Assembly: GCA_946699065.1 (NCBI GenBank)
Contig: CAMPDV010000242.1
Span: 248,001-312,000, forward strand
Source of the DNA: Loxodes magnus
Lineage: Eukaryota; Ciliophora; Karyorelictea; Loxodida; Loxodidae
DNA: 64,000 nucleotides
Reading direction: 5' to 3'
Positions within the stretch are counted from its first letter, which is position 1; each line of letters begins with the position of its first letter. The position numbers and the translations under genes were made by a program. This document shows, one piece after another, positions 41,401 through 53,700 of this stretch. Below the pieces are notes generated by a model. It did not search any database, was not told the DNA's origin, and was given only the letters and a program-made list of their open reading frames with translations.

Positions 41401-44400
41401 ACTAGTTATGTATTCACTGTGGCTTTATCCAGTGATTCAGAGTTCATCGTATCGGGAAGTTAAGATTATACGGTGAGACTATGCGACGTCAAGACAGTTA
41501 CCTGTAAAACCATGAGTGGTCACACTAGTTATGTATATGCTGTGGCTATATCCAGTGATTCAGAGTTCATCGTATCGGGAAGTCATGATTATACGGTGAG
41601 ACTATGCGACGTCAAGACAGGTACCTGTAAGACCATGAGTGGTCACACTAGTTATGTATTCACTGTGGCTTTATCCAGTGATTCAGAGTTCATCGTATCG
41701 GGAAGTTAAGATTCTACGGTGAGACTATGCGACGTCAAGACAGGTACCTGTAAGACCATGAGTGGTCACACTAGTTATGTATGATCTGTGGCTATATCCA
41801 GTGATTCAGAGTTCATCGTATCGGGAAGTTATTATTAGACGGTGAGACTATGGGACGTCAAGACAGTTACCTGTAAAACCATGAGTGGTCACACTAGTTA
41901 TGTATATGCTGTGGCTATATCCAGTGATTCAGAGTTCATCGTATCGGGAAGTCATGATTCTACGGTGAGACTATGGGACGTCAAGACAGTTACCTGTAAG
42001 ACCATGAGTGGTCACACTAGTAATGTATGATCTGTGGCTATATCCAGTGATTCAGAGTTCATCGTATGGGGAAGTCATGATTATACGGTGAGACTATGGA
42101 ACATCAAGACAGGTACCTGTAAGACCATGAGTGGTCACACTGATTATGTATATGCTGTGGCTATATCCAGTGATTCAGAGTTCATCGTATCGGGAAGTGC
42201 AGATTATACGGTGAGACTATGGGACGTCAAGACAGGTACCTGTAAGACCATGAGTGGTCACACTAGTAATGTATGATCTGTGGCTATATCCAGTGATTCA
42301 GAGTTCATCGTATCGGGAAGTCATGATTATACGGTGAGACTATGGGACGTCAAGACAAGTACCTGTAAGACCATGAGTGGTCACACTGATTATGTATATG
42401 CTGTGGCTATATCCAGTGATTCAGAGTTCATCGTATCGGGAAGTTAAGATTCTACGGTGAGACTATGGGACGTCAAGACAGGTACCTGTAAAACCATGAG
42501 TGGTCACACTAGTAATGTATGATCTGTGGCTATATCCAGTGATTCAGAGTTCATCGTATCGGGAAGTCATGATTATACGGTGAGACTATGCGACGTCAAG
42601 ACAGTTACCTGTAAAACCATGAGTGGTCACACTAGTTATGTATATGCTGTGGCTATATCCAGTGATTCAGAGTTCATCGTATCGGGAAGTCATGATTATA
42701 CGGTGAGACTATGCGACGTCAAGACAGGTACCTGTAAGACCATGAGTGGTCACACTAGTTATGTATTCACTGTGGCTTTATCCAGTGATTCAGAGTTCAT
42801 CGTATCGGGAAGTTAAGATTCTACGGTGAGACTATGGGACGTCAAGACAGGTACCTGTAAGACCATGAGTGGTCACACTAGTAATGTATGATCTGTGGCT
42901 ATATCCAGTGATTCAGAGTTCATCGTATCGGGAAGTTATTATTAGACGGTGAGACTATGGGACGTCAAGACAGTTACCTGTAAAACCATGAGTGGTCACA
43001 CTAGTTATGTATATGCTGTGGCTATATCCAGTGATTCAGAGTTCATCGTATCGGGAAGTCATGATTAGACGGTGAGACTATGGGACGTCAAGACAGGTAC
43101 CTGTAAGACCATGAGTGGCCACACTAGTTATGTATGATCTGTGGCTATATCCAGTGATTCAGAGTTCATCGTATCGGGAAGTGCAGATTATACGGTGAGA
43201 CTATGGGACGTCAAGACAAGTACCTGTAAGACCATGAGTGGTCACACTAGTTGTGTATATGCTGTGGCTTTATCCAGTGATTCAGAGTTCATCGTATCGG
43301 GAAGTGCAGATTATACGGTGAGACTATGGGACGTCAAGACAGGTACCTGTAAGACCATGAGTGGTCACACTGATTATGTATATGCTGTGGCTATATCCAG
43401 TGATTCAGAGTTCATCGTATCGGGAAGTCATGATTATACGGTGAGACTATGGGACGTCAAGACAGTTACCTGTAAAACCATGAGTGGTCACACTAGTTAT
43501 GTATATGCTGTGGCTATATCCAGTGATTCAGAGTTCATCGTATCGGGAAGTTAAGATTCTACGGTGAGACTATGGGACGTCAAGACAGTTACCTGTAAGA
43601 CCATGAGTGGTCACACTAGTAATGTATGATCTGTGGCTATATCCAGTGATTCAGAGTTCATCGTATCGGGAAGTTAAGATTATACGGTGAGACTATGGGA
43701 CGTCAAGACAGGTACCTGTAAGACCATGAGTGGTCACACTAGTAATGTATGATCTGTGGCTATATCCAGTGATTCAGAGTTCATCGTATCGGGAAGTTAT
43801 TATTAGACGGTGAGACTATGGGACGTCAAGACAGGTACCTGTAAGACCATGAGTGGTCACACTAGTAATGTATGATCTGTGGCTATATCCAGTGATTCAG
43901 AGTTCATCGTATCGGGAAGTTATTATTAGACGGTGAGACTATGGGACGTCAAGACAGTTACCTGTAAAACCATGAGTGGTCACACTAGTTATGTATATGC
44001 TGTGGCTATATCCAGTGATTCAGAGTTCATCGTATCGGGAAGTTAAGATTCTACGGTGAGACTATGGGACGTCAAGACAGTTACCTGTAAGACCATGAGT
44101 GGTCACACTAGTAATGTATGATCTGTGGCTATATCCAGTGATTCAGAGTTCATCGTATCGGGAAGTCATGATTATACGGTGAGACTATGGGACGTCAAGA
44201 CAGGTACCTGTAAGACCATGAGTGGTCACACTAGTAATGTATGATCTGTGGCTATATCCAGTGATTCAGAGTTCATCGTATCGGGAAGTTATTATTAGAC
44301 GGTGAGACTATGGGACGTCAAGACAGGTACCTGTAAGATCATGAGTGGTCACACTAGTTATGTATATGATGTGGCTATATCCAGTGATTCAGAGTTCATC

Positions 44401-47400
44401 GTATCGGGAAGTCATGATTATACGGTGAGACTATGGAACATCAAGACAGGTACCTGTAAGACCATGAGTGGTCACACTGATTATGTATATGCTGTGGCTA
44501 TATCCAGTGATTCAGAGTTCATCGTATCGGGAAGTGCAGATTATACGGTGAGACTATGCGACGTCAAGACAGTTACCTGTAAAACCATGAGTGGTCACAC
44601 TAGTAATGTATGATCTGTGGCTATATCCAGTGATTCAGAGTTCATCGTATCGGGAAGTGCAGATTATACGGTGAGACTATGCGACGTCAAGACAGGTACC
44701 TGTAAGACCATGAGTGGTCACACTAGTAATGTATGATCTGTGGCTATATCCAGTGATTCAGAGTTCATCGTATCGGGAAGTTATTATTAGACGGTGAGAC
44801 TATGGAACATCAAGACAGGTACCTGTAAGACCATGAGTGGTCACACTAGTAATGTATGATCTGTGGCTATATCCAGTGATTCAGAGTTCATCGTATCGGG
44901 AAGTCATGATTATACGGTGAGACTATGCGACGTCAAGACAGGTACCTGTAAGACCATGAGTGGTCACACTAGTAATGTATGATCTGTGGCTATATCCAGT
45001 GATTCAGAGTTCATCGTATCGGGAAGTCATGATTATACGGTGAGACTATGGGACGTCAAGACAGGTACCTGTAAGACCATGAGTGGTCACACTAGTTATG
45101 TATGATCTGTGGCTATATCCAGTGATTCAGAGTTCATCGTATCGGGAAGTGCAGATTATACGGTGAGACTATGGGACGTCAAGACAAGTACCTGTAAGAC
45201 CATGAGTGGTCACACTAGTTGTGTATATGCTGTGGCTTTATCCAGTGATTCAGAGTTCATCGTATCGGGAAGTGCAGATTATACGGTGAGACTATGGGAC
45301 GTCAAGACAGTTACCTGTAAGACCATGAGTGGTCACACTAGTAATGTATGATCTGTGGCTATATCCAGTGATTCAGAGTTCATCGTATCGGGAAGTCATG
45401 ATTATACGGTGAGACTATGGGACGTCAAGACAGGTACCTGTAAGACCATGAGTGGTCTCACTAGTAATGTATGATCTGTGGCTATATCCAGTGATTCAGA
45501 GTTCATCGTATCGGGAAGTTAAGATTCTACGGTGAGACTATGGGACGTCAAGACAGTTACCTGTAAGACCATGAGTGGTCACACTAGTAATGTATGATCT
45601 GTGGCTATATCCAGTGATTCAGAGTTCATCGTATCGGGAAGTTAAGATTCTACGGTGAGACTATGGGACGTCAAGACAGTTACCTGTAAGACCATGAGTG
45701 GTCACACTAGTTATGTATGATCTGTGGCTATATCCAGTGATTCAGAGTTCATCGTATCGGGAAGTGCAGATTAGACGGTGAGACTATGGGACGTCAAGAC
45801 AGGTACCTTTAAGACCATGAGTGGTCACACTAGTAATGTATGATCTGTGGCTATATCCAGTGATTCAGAGTTCATCGTATCGGGAAGTCATGATTATACG
45901 GTGAGACTATGGGACGTCAAGACAGGTACCTGTAAGACCATGAGTGGTCTCACTAGTAATGTATGATCTGTGGCTATATCCAGTGATTCAGAGTTCATCG
46001 TATCGGGAAGTCATGATTATACGGTGAGACTATGGGACGTCAAGACAGGTACCTGTAAGACCATGAGTGGTCACACTAGTAATGTATGATCTGTGGCTAT
46101 ATCCAGTGATTCAGAGTTCATCGTATCGGGAAGTGCAGATTATACGGTGAGACTATGGGACGTCAAGACAGGTACCTGTAAGACCATGAGTGGTCACACT
46201 AGTAATGTATGATCTGTGGCTATATCCAGTGATTCAGAGTTCATCGTATCGGGAAGTCATGATTATACGGTGAGACTATGGGACGTCAAGACAGGTACCT
46301 GTAAGACCATGAGTGGTCACACTAGTAATGTATGATCTGTGGCTATATCCAGTGATTCAGAGTTCATCGTATCGGGAAGTGCAGATTAGACGGTGAGACT
46401 ATGGGACGTCAAGACAGGTACCTGTAAGACCATGAGTGGTCACACTAGTTATGTATATGCTGTGGCTATATCCAGTGATTCAGAGTTCATCGTATCGGGA
46501 AGTTAAGATTCTACGGTGAGACTATGGGACGTCAAGACAGTTACCTGTAAGACCATGAGTGGTCACACTAGTAATGTATGATCTGTGGCTATATCCAGTG
46601 ATTCAGAGTTCATCGTATCGGGAAGTCATGATTATACGGTGAGACTATGGGACGTCAAGACAGGTACCTGTAAGACCATGAGTGGTCACACTAGTAATGT
46701 ATGATCTGTGGCTATATCCAGTGATTCAGAGTTCATCGTATCGGGAAGTGCAGATTATACGGTGAGACTATGGGACGTCAAGACAGGTACCTGTAAGACC
46801 ATGAGTGGTCACACTAGTTATGTATTCACTGTGGCTTTATCCAGTGATTCAGAGTTCATCGTATCGGGAAGTTAAGATTCTACGGTGAGACTATGGGACG
46901 TCAAGACAGGTACCTGTAAGACCATGAGTGGTCACACTAGTAATGTATGATCTGTGGCTATATCCAGTGATTCAGAGTTCATCGTATCGGGAAGTCATGA
47001 TTAGACGGTGAGACTATGGGACATCAAGACAGGTACCTGTAAAACCATGAGTGGCCACACTAGTTATGTATGATCTGTGGCTATATCCAGTGATTCAGAG
47101 TTCATCGTATCGGGAAGTGCAGATTATACGGTGAGACTATGGGACGTCAAGACAGGTACCTGTAAGACCATGAGTGGTCACACTAGTTATGTATATGCTG
47201 TGGCTTTATCCAGTGATTCAGAGTTCATCGTATCGGGAAGTCATGATTATACGGTGAGACTATGGAACATCAAGACAGTTACCTGTAAAACCATGAGTGG
47301 TCACACTAGTTATGTATATGCTGTGGCTATATCCAGTGATTCAGAGTTCATCGTATCGGGAAGTTAAGATTCTACGGTGAGACTATGGGACGTCAAGACA

Positions 47401-50400
47401 GTTACCTGTAAGACCATGAGTGGTCACACTAGTAATGTATGATCTGTGGCTATATCCAGTGATTCAGAGTTCATCGTATCGGGAAGTCATGATTATACGG
47501 TGAGACTATGGGACGTCAAGACAGGTACCTGTAAGACCATGAGTGGTCACACTAGTAATGTATGATCTGTGGCTATATCCAGTGATTCAGAGTTCATCGT
47601 ATCGGGAAGTAATGATTATACGGTGAGACTATGGAACGTCAAGACAGGTACCTGTAAGACCATGAGTGGTCACACTAGTTATGTATATGCTGTGGCTTTA
47701 TCCAGTGATTCAGAGTTCATCGTATCGGGAAGTTAAGATTCTACGGTGAGACTATGGGACGTCAAGACAGGTACCTGTAAGACCATGAGTGGTCACACTA
47801 GTAATGTATGATCTGTGGCTATATCCAGTGATTCAGAGTTCATCGTATCGGGAAGTTATTATTAGACGGTGAGACTATGGAACATCAAGACAGGTACCTG
47901 TAAGACCATGAGTGGTCACACTGATTATGTATATGCTGTGGCTATATCCAGTGATTCAGAGTTCATCGTATCGGGAAGTGCAGATTATACGGTGAGACTA
48001 TGGGACGTCAAGACAGGTACCTGTAAGACCATGAGTGGTCACACTAGTTATGTATATGATGTGGCTATATCCAGTGATTCAGAGTTCATCGTATCGGGAA
48101 GTCATGATTATACGGTGAGACTATGCGACGTCAAGACAAGTACCTGTAAGACCATGAGTGGTCACACTAGTTGTGTATATGCTGTGGCTTTATCCAGTGA
48201 TTCAGAGTTCATCGTATCGGGAAGTGCAGATTATACGGTGAGACTATGGGACGTCAAGACAGGTACCTGTAAGACCATGAGGTGTCACACACATTAGGTA
48301 TATGCTGTGGCTTTATCCAGTGATTCAGAGTTCATCGTATCGGGAAGTGCAGATTATACGGTGAGACTATGGAACGTCAAGACAGGTACCTGTAAGACCA
48401 TGAGTGGTCACACTGATTATGTATATGCTGTGGCTATATCCAGTGATTCAGAGTTCATCGTATCGGGAAGTGCAGATTATACGGTGAGACTATGCGACGT
48501 CAAGACAGGTACCTGTAAAACCATGAGTGGTCTCACTAGTAATGTATGATCTGTGGCTATATCCAGTGATTCAGAGTTCATCGTATCGGGAAGTCATGAT
48601 TAGACGGTGAGACTATGCGACGTCAAGACAGTTACCTGTAAGACCATGAGTGGTCACACTGATTATGTATATGCTGTGGCTATATCCAGTGATTCAGAGT
48701 TCATCGTATCGGGAAGTTATTATTAGACGGTGAGACTATGGGACGTCAAGACAGGTACCTGTAAGACCATGAGTGGTCACACTAGTTCTGTATATGCTTT
48801 GGCTTTATCCAGTGATTCAGAGTTCATCGTATCGGGAAGTTATTATTAGACGGTGAGACTATGGGACGTCAAGACAGGTACCTGTAAGACCATGAGTGGT
48901 CACACTAGTAATGTATGATCTGTGGCTATATCCAGTGATTCAGAGTTCATCGTATCGGGAAGTGCAGATTATACGGTGAGACTATGGGACGTCAAGACAA
49001 GTACCTGTAAGACCATGAGTGGTCACACTAGTTGTGTATATGCTGTGGCTTTATCCAGTGATTCAGAGTTCATCGTATCGGGAAGTGCAGATTATACGGT
49101 GAGACTATGGGACGTCAAGACAGGTACCTGTAAGACCATGAGTGGTCACACTGATTATGTATATGCTGTGGCTATATCCAGTGATTCAGCGTTCATCGTA
49201 TCGGGAAGTGCAGATTATACGGTGAGACTATGCGACGTCAAGACAGGTACCTGTAAAACCATGAGTGGTCACACTAGTAATGTATGATCTGTGGCTATAT
49301 CCAGTGATTCAGAGTTCATCGTATCGGGAAGTCATGATTAGACGGTGAGACTATGCGACGTCAAGACAGTTACCTGTAAGACCATGAGTGGTCACACTGA
49401 TTATGTATATGCTGTGGCTATATCCAGTGATTCAGAGTTCATCGTATCGGGAAGTTATGATTAGACGGTGAGACTATGGGACGTCAAGACAGGTACCTGT
49501 AAGACCATGAGTGGTCACACTAGTTATGTATGATCTGTGGCTATATCCAGTGATTCAGAGTTCATCGTATCGGGAAGTGCAGATTATACGGTGAGACTAT
49601 GGGACGTCAAGACAAGTACCTGTAAGACCATGAGTGGTCACACTAGTTGTGTATATGCTGTGGCTTTATCCAGTGATTCAGAGTTCATCGTATCGGGAAG
49701 TTAAGATTCTACGGTGAGACTATGGGACGTCAAGACAGGTACCTGTAAGACCATGAGTGGTCACACTAGTAATGTATGATCTGTGGCTATATCCAGTGAT
49801 TCAGAGTTCATCGTATCGGGAAGTGCAGATTATACGGTGAGACTATGGGACGTCAAGACAAGTACCTGTAAGACCATGAGTGGTCACACTAGTAATGTAT
49901 GATCTGTGGCTATATCCAGTGATTCAGAGTTCATCGTATCGGGAAGTGCAGATTATACGGTGAGACTATGGGACGTCAAGACAGGTACCTGTAAGACCAT
50001 GAGTGGTCACACTAGTAATGTATGATCTGTGGCTATATCCAGTGATTCAGAGTTCATCGTATCGGGAAGTTATTATTAGACGGTGAGACTATGCGACGTC
50101 AAGACAGTTACCTGTAAAACCATGAGTGGTCACACTAGTAATGTATGATCTGTGGCTATATCCAGTGATTCAGAGTTCATCGTATCGGGAAGTTATGATT
50201 ATACGGTGAGACTATGGGACGTCAAGACAGGTACCTGTAAGACCATGAGTGGTCACACTAGTTGTGTATATGCTGTGGCTATATCCAGTGATTCAGAGTT
50301 CATCGTATCGGGAAGTGCAGATTATACGGTGAGACTATGGGACGTCAAGACAGGTACCTGTAAGACCATGAGGTGTCACACACATTAGGTATATGCTGTG

Positions 50401-50751
50401 GCTTTATCCAGTGATTCAGAGTTCATCGTATCGGGAAGTGCAGATTAGACGGTGAGACTATGGAACGTCAAGACAGGTACCTGTAAGACCATGAGTGGTC
50501 ACACTGATTATGTATATGCTGTGGCTATATCCAGTGATTCAGAGTTCATCGTATCGGGAAGTGCAGATTATACGGTGAGACTATGCGACGTCAAGACAGG
50601 TACCTGTAAAACCATGAGTGGTCTCACTAGTAATGTATGATCTGTGGCTATATCCAGTGATTCAGAGTTCATCGTATCGGGAAGTCATGATTATACGGTG
50701 AGACTATGGGACGTCAAGACAGGTACCTGTAAGACCATGAGTGGTCACACT
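26431..50751 (+). CDS. WD40 reading-frame block B (partial; conditional on stop reassignment)
   Basis: This is the same 41-codon unit in a different window frame, 8,107 codons, bounded on the left by the scrambled unit at 26,396-26,430 and on the right by an inserted A at 50,754. It contains most of the 7,257-base higher-order repeat. Variants peculiar to this block include a Cys-to-Phe change (ACC-TTT-AAG) and the S-to-W change VWGSHD, each recurring at 7,257-base spacing. In-frame TGA, TAG and TAA occupy the same positions as in block A. I infer that A and B belong to one original frame separated by a local rearrangement or assembly error. Confidence 0.5.
26507..26526 (+). other. MRCHTH variant followed by TAG (representative site)
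   Basis: AGT-GGT-CAC is changed to AGG-TGT-CAC, so the GH dipeptide becomes CH, and ACT-AGT becomes ACA-CAT. TAG follows where Tyr normally stands. The same combination with TAG ends at 33,783, 41,040, 48,297, 50,388, 52,357, 52,726, 55,309 and 55,678. With TAT instead of TAG the variant occurs near 5,302, 9,851, 11,573 and 57,872. The AGTGGT to AGGTGT change looks like a paired one-base shift out and back. Confidence 0.8.
31746..39002 (+). repeat. Higher-order repeat HOR-1, copy 2
   Basis: This is a 7,257-base block, exactly 59 units of 123 bases. It matches copy 3 at a constant offset of 7,257 over nearly its whole length: HTH followed by TAG at 33,781 and 41,038, the ACC-TTT change at 38,551 and 45,808, and the VWGSHD codon at 34,810 and 42,067. 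Copies 2 and 3 are the most alike, so they probably derive from the most recent duplication. Confidence 0.9.
39003..46259 (+). repeat. Higher-order repeat HOR-1, copy 3
   Basis: This is the third 59-unit copy. It follows copy 2 except for a patch at about 45,028-45,310. There, GSYD with TAG is replaced by GSHDY, and an N-V-TGA-S unit is replaced by CVYAVAL with GSAD. Copies 1 and 2 agree with each other in that patch, so the change is on this copy and looks like short-tract conversion from another unit type. Confidence 0.88.
46260..48493 (+). repeat. Partial fourth copy of HOR-1 with a replaced middle
   Basis: The first unit continues the 7,257-base match. From 46,381 the unit types differ from the expected pattern (GCA-GAT-TAG instead of CAT-GAT-TAT), and the match resumes at about 47.49 kb (CAT then AAT units, WNI unit at 47,869 against 40,612, HTH-TAG at 48,295 against 41,038). 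It ends where TGG becomes TGC at about 48,494. The replaced interior keeps the 123-base phase, which suggests exchange with another part of the array rather than insertion. Confidence 0.75.
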
Positions 50752-50756
50752 AGATT
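50752..50756 (+). other. Single-base insertion (+1 frame change)
   Basis: The usual ACT-AGT-TGT-GTA reads ACTAGATTGTGTA, with an extra A at 50,754. The frame moves by one and stays shifted until the deletion after 59,608. No other unit in the window carries this insertion. Confidence 0.9.
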
Positions 50757-53700
50757 GTGTATATGCTGTGGCTATATCCAGTGATTCAGAGTTCATCGTA
50801 TCGGGAAGTCATGATTATACGGTGAGACTATGCGACGTCAAGACAGGTACCTGTAAGACCATGAGTGGTCACACTAGTTATGTATATGCTGTGGCTTTAT
50901 CCAGTGATTCAGAGTTCATCGTATCGGGAAGTTATTATTAGACGGTGAGACTATGGGACGTCAAGACAGGTACCTGTAAGACCATGAGTGGTCACACTAG
51001 TAATGTATGATCTGTGGCTATATCCAGTGATTCAGAGTTCATCGTATCGGGAAGTGCAGATTATACGGTGAGACTATGGGACGTCAAGACAAGTACCTGT
51101 AAGACCATGAGTGGTCACACTAGTTGTGTATATGCTGTGGCTTTATCCAGTGATTCAGAGTTCATCGTATCGGGAAGTCATGATTAGACGGTGAGACTAT
51201 GGGACGTCAAGACAGGTACCTGTAAGACCATGAGTGGTCACACTGATTATGTATATGCTGTGGCTATATCCAGTGATTCAGCGTTCATCGTATCGGGAAG
51301 TGCAGATTATACGGTGAGACTATGCGACGTCAAGACAGGTACCTGTAAAACCATGAGTGGTCACACTAGTAATGTATGATCTGTGGCTATATCCAGTGAT
51401 TCAGAGTTCATCGTATCGGGAAGTCATGATTAGACGGTGAGACTATGCGACGTCAAGACAGTTACCTGTAAGACCATGAGTGGTCACACTGATTATGTAT
51501 ATGCTGTGGCTATATCCAGTGATTCAGAGTTCATCGTATCGGGAAGTTATGATTAGACGGTGAGACTATGGGACGTCAAGACAGGTACCTGTAAGACCAT
51601 GAGTGGTCACACTAGTTATGTATGATCTGTGGCTATATCCAGTGATTCAGAGTTCATCGTATCGGGAAGTTATTATTAGACGGTGAGACTATGGAACATC
51701 AAGACAGGTACCTGTAAGACCATGAGTGGTCACACTGATTATGTATATGCTGTGGCTATATCCAGTGATTCAGAGTTCATCGTATCGGGAAGTCATGATT
51801 ATACGGTGAGACTATGCGACGTCAAGACAAGTACCTGTAAGACCATGAGTGGTCACACTAGTTGTGTATATGCTGTGGCTTTATCCAGTGATTCAGAGTT
51901 CATCGTATCGGGAAGTCATGATTAGACGGTGAGACTATGGGACGTCAAGACAGGTACCTGTAAGACCATGAGTGGTCACACTAGTTATGTATGATCTGTG
52001 GCTATATCCAGTGATTCAGAGTTCATCGTATCGGGAAGTTATTATTAGACGGTGAGACTATGGAACATCAAGACAGGTACCTGTAAGACCATGAGTGGTC
52101 ACACTAGTTATGTATATGATGTGGCTATATCCAGTGATTCAGAGTTCATCGTATCGGGAAGTCATGATTATACGGTGAGACTATGCGACGTCAAGACAAG
52201 TACCTGTAAGACCATGAGTGGTCACACTAGTTGTGTATATGCTGTGGCTTTATCCAGTGATTCAGAGTTCATCGTATCGGGAAGTGCAGATTATACGGTG
52301 AGACTATGGGACGTCAAGACAGGTACCTGTAAGACCATGAGGTGTCACACACATTAGGTATATGCTGTGGCTTTATCCAGTGATTCAGAGTTCATCGTAT
52401 CGGGAAGTGCAGATTATACGGTGAGACTATGGGACGTCAAGACAGGTACCTGTAAGACCATGAGTGGTCACACTAGTTATGTATATGATGTGGCTATATC
52501 CAGTGATTCAGAGTTCATCGTATCGGGAAGTCATGATTATACGGTGAGACTATGCGACGTCAAGACAAGTACCTGTAAGACCATGAGTGGTCACACTAGT
52601 TGTGTATATGCTGTGGCTTTATCCAGTGATTCAGAGTTCATCGTATCGGGAAGTGCAGATTATACGGTGAGACTATGGGACGTCAAGACAGGTACCTGTA
52701 AGACCATGAGGTGTCACACACATTAGGTATATGCTGTGGCTTTATCCAGTGATTCAGAGTTCATCGTATCGGGAAGTGCAGATTATACGGTGAGACTATG
52801 GGACGTCAAGACAGGTACCTGTAAGACCATGAGTGGTCACACTAGTTCTGTATATGCTTTGGCTTTATCCAGTGATTCAGAGTTCATCGTATCGGGAAGT
52901 TATTATTAGACGGTGAGACTATGGGACGTCAAGACAGGTACCTGTAAGACCATGAGTGGTCACACTAGTAATGTATGATCTGTGGCTATATCCAGTGATT
53001 CAGAGTTCATCGTATCGGGAAGTGCAGATTATACGGTGAGACTATGGGACGTCAAGACAAGTACCTGTAAGACCATGAGTGGTCACACTAGTTGTGTATA
53101 TGCTGTGGCTTTATCCAGTGATTCAGAGTTCATCGTATCGGGAAGTGCAGATTATACGGTGAGACTATGGGACGTCAAGACAGGTACCTGTAAGACCATG
53201 AGTGGTCACACTGATTATGTATATGCTGTGGCTATATCCAGTGATTCAGCGTTCATCGTATCGGGAAGTGCAGATTAGACGGTGAGACTATGGGACGTCA
53301 AGACAGGTACCTGTAAGACCATGAGTGGTCACACTAGTTGTGTATATGCTGTGGCTATATCCAGTGATTCAGAGTTCATCGTATCGGGAAGTCATGATTA
53401 TACGGTGAGACTATGGGACGTCAAGACAGGTACCTGTAAGACCATGAGTGGTCACACTAGTTGTGTATATGCTGTGGCTATATCCAGTGATTCAGAGTTC
53501 ATCGTATCGGGAAGTCATGATTATACGGTGAGACTATGCGACGTCAAGACAGGTACCTGTAAGACCATGAGTGGTCACACTAGTTATGTATATGCTGTGG
53601 CTTTATCCAGTGATTCAGAGTTCATCGTATCGGGAAGTAATGATTATACGGTGAGACTATGGGACGTCAAGACAGGTACCTGTAAGACCATGAGTGGTCA

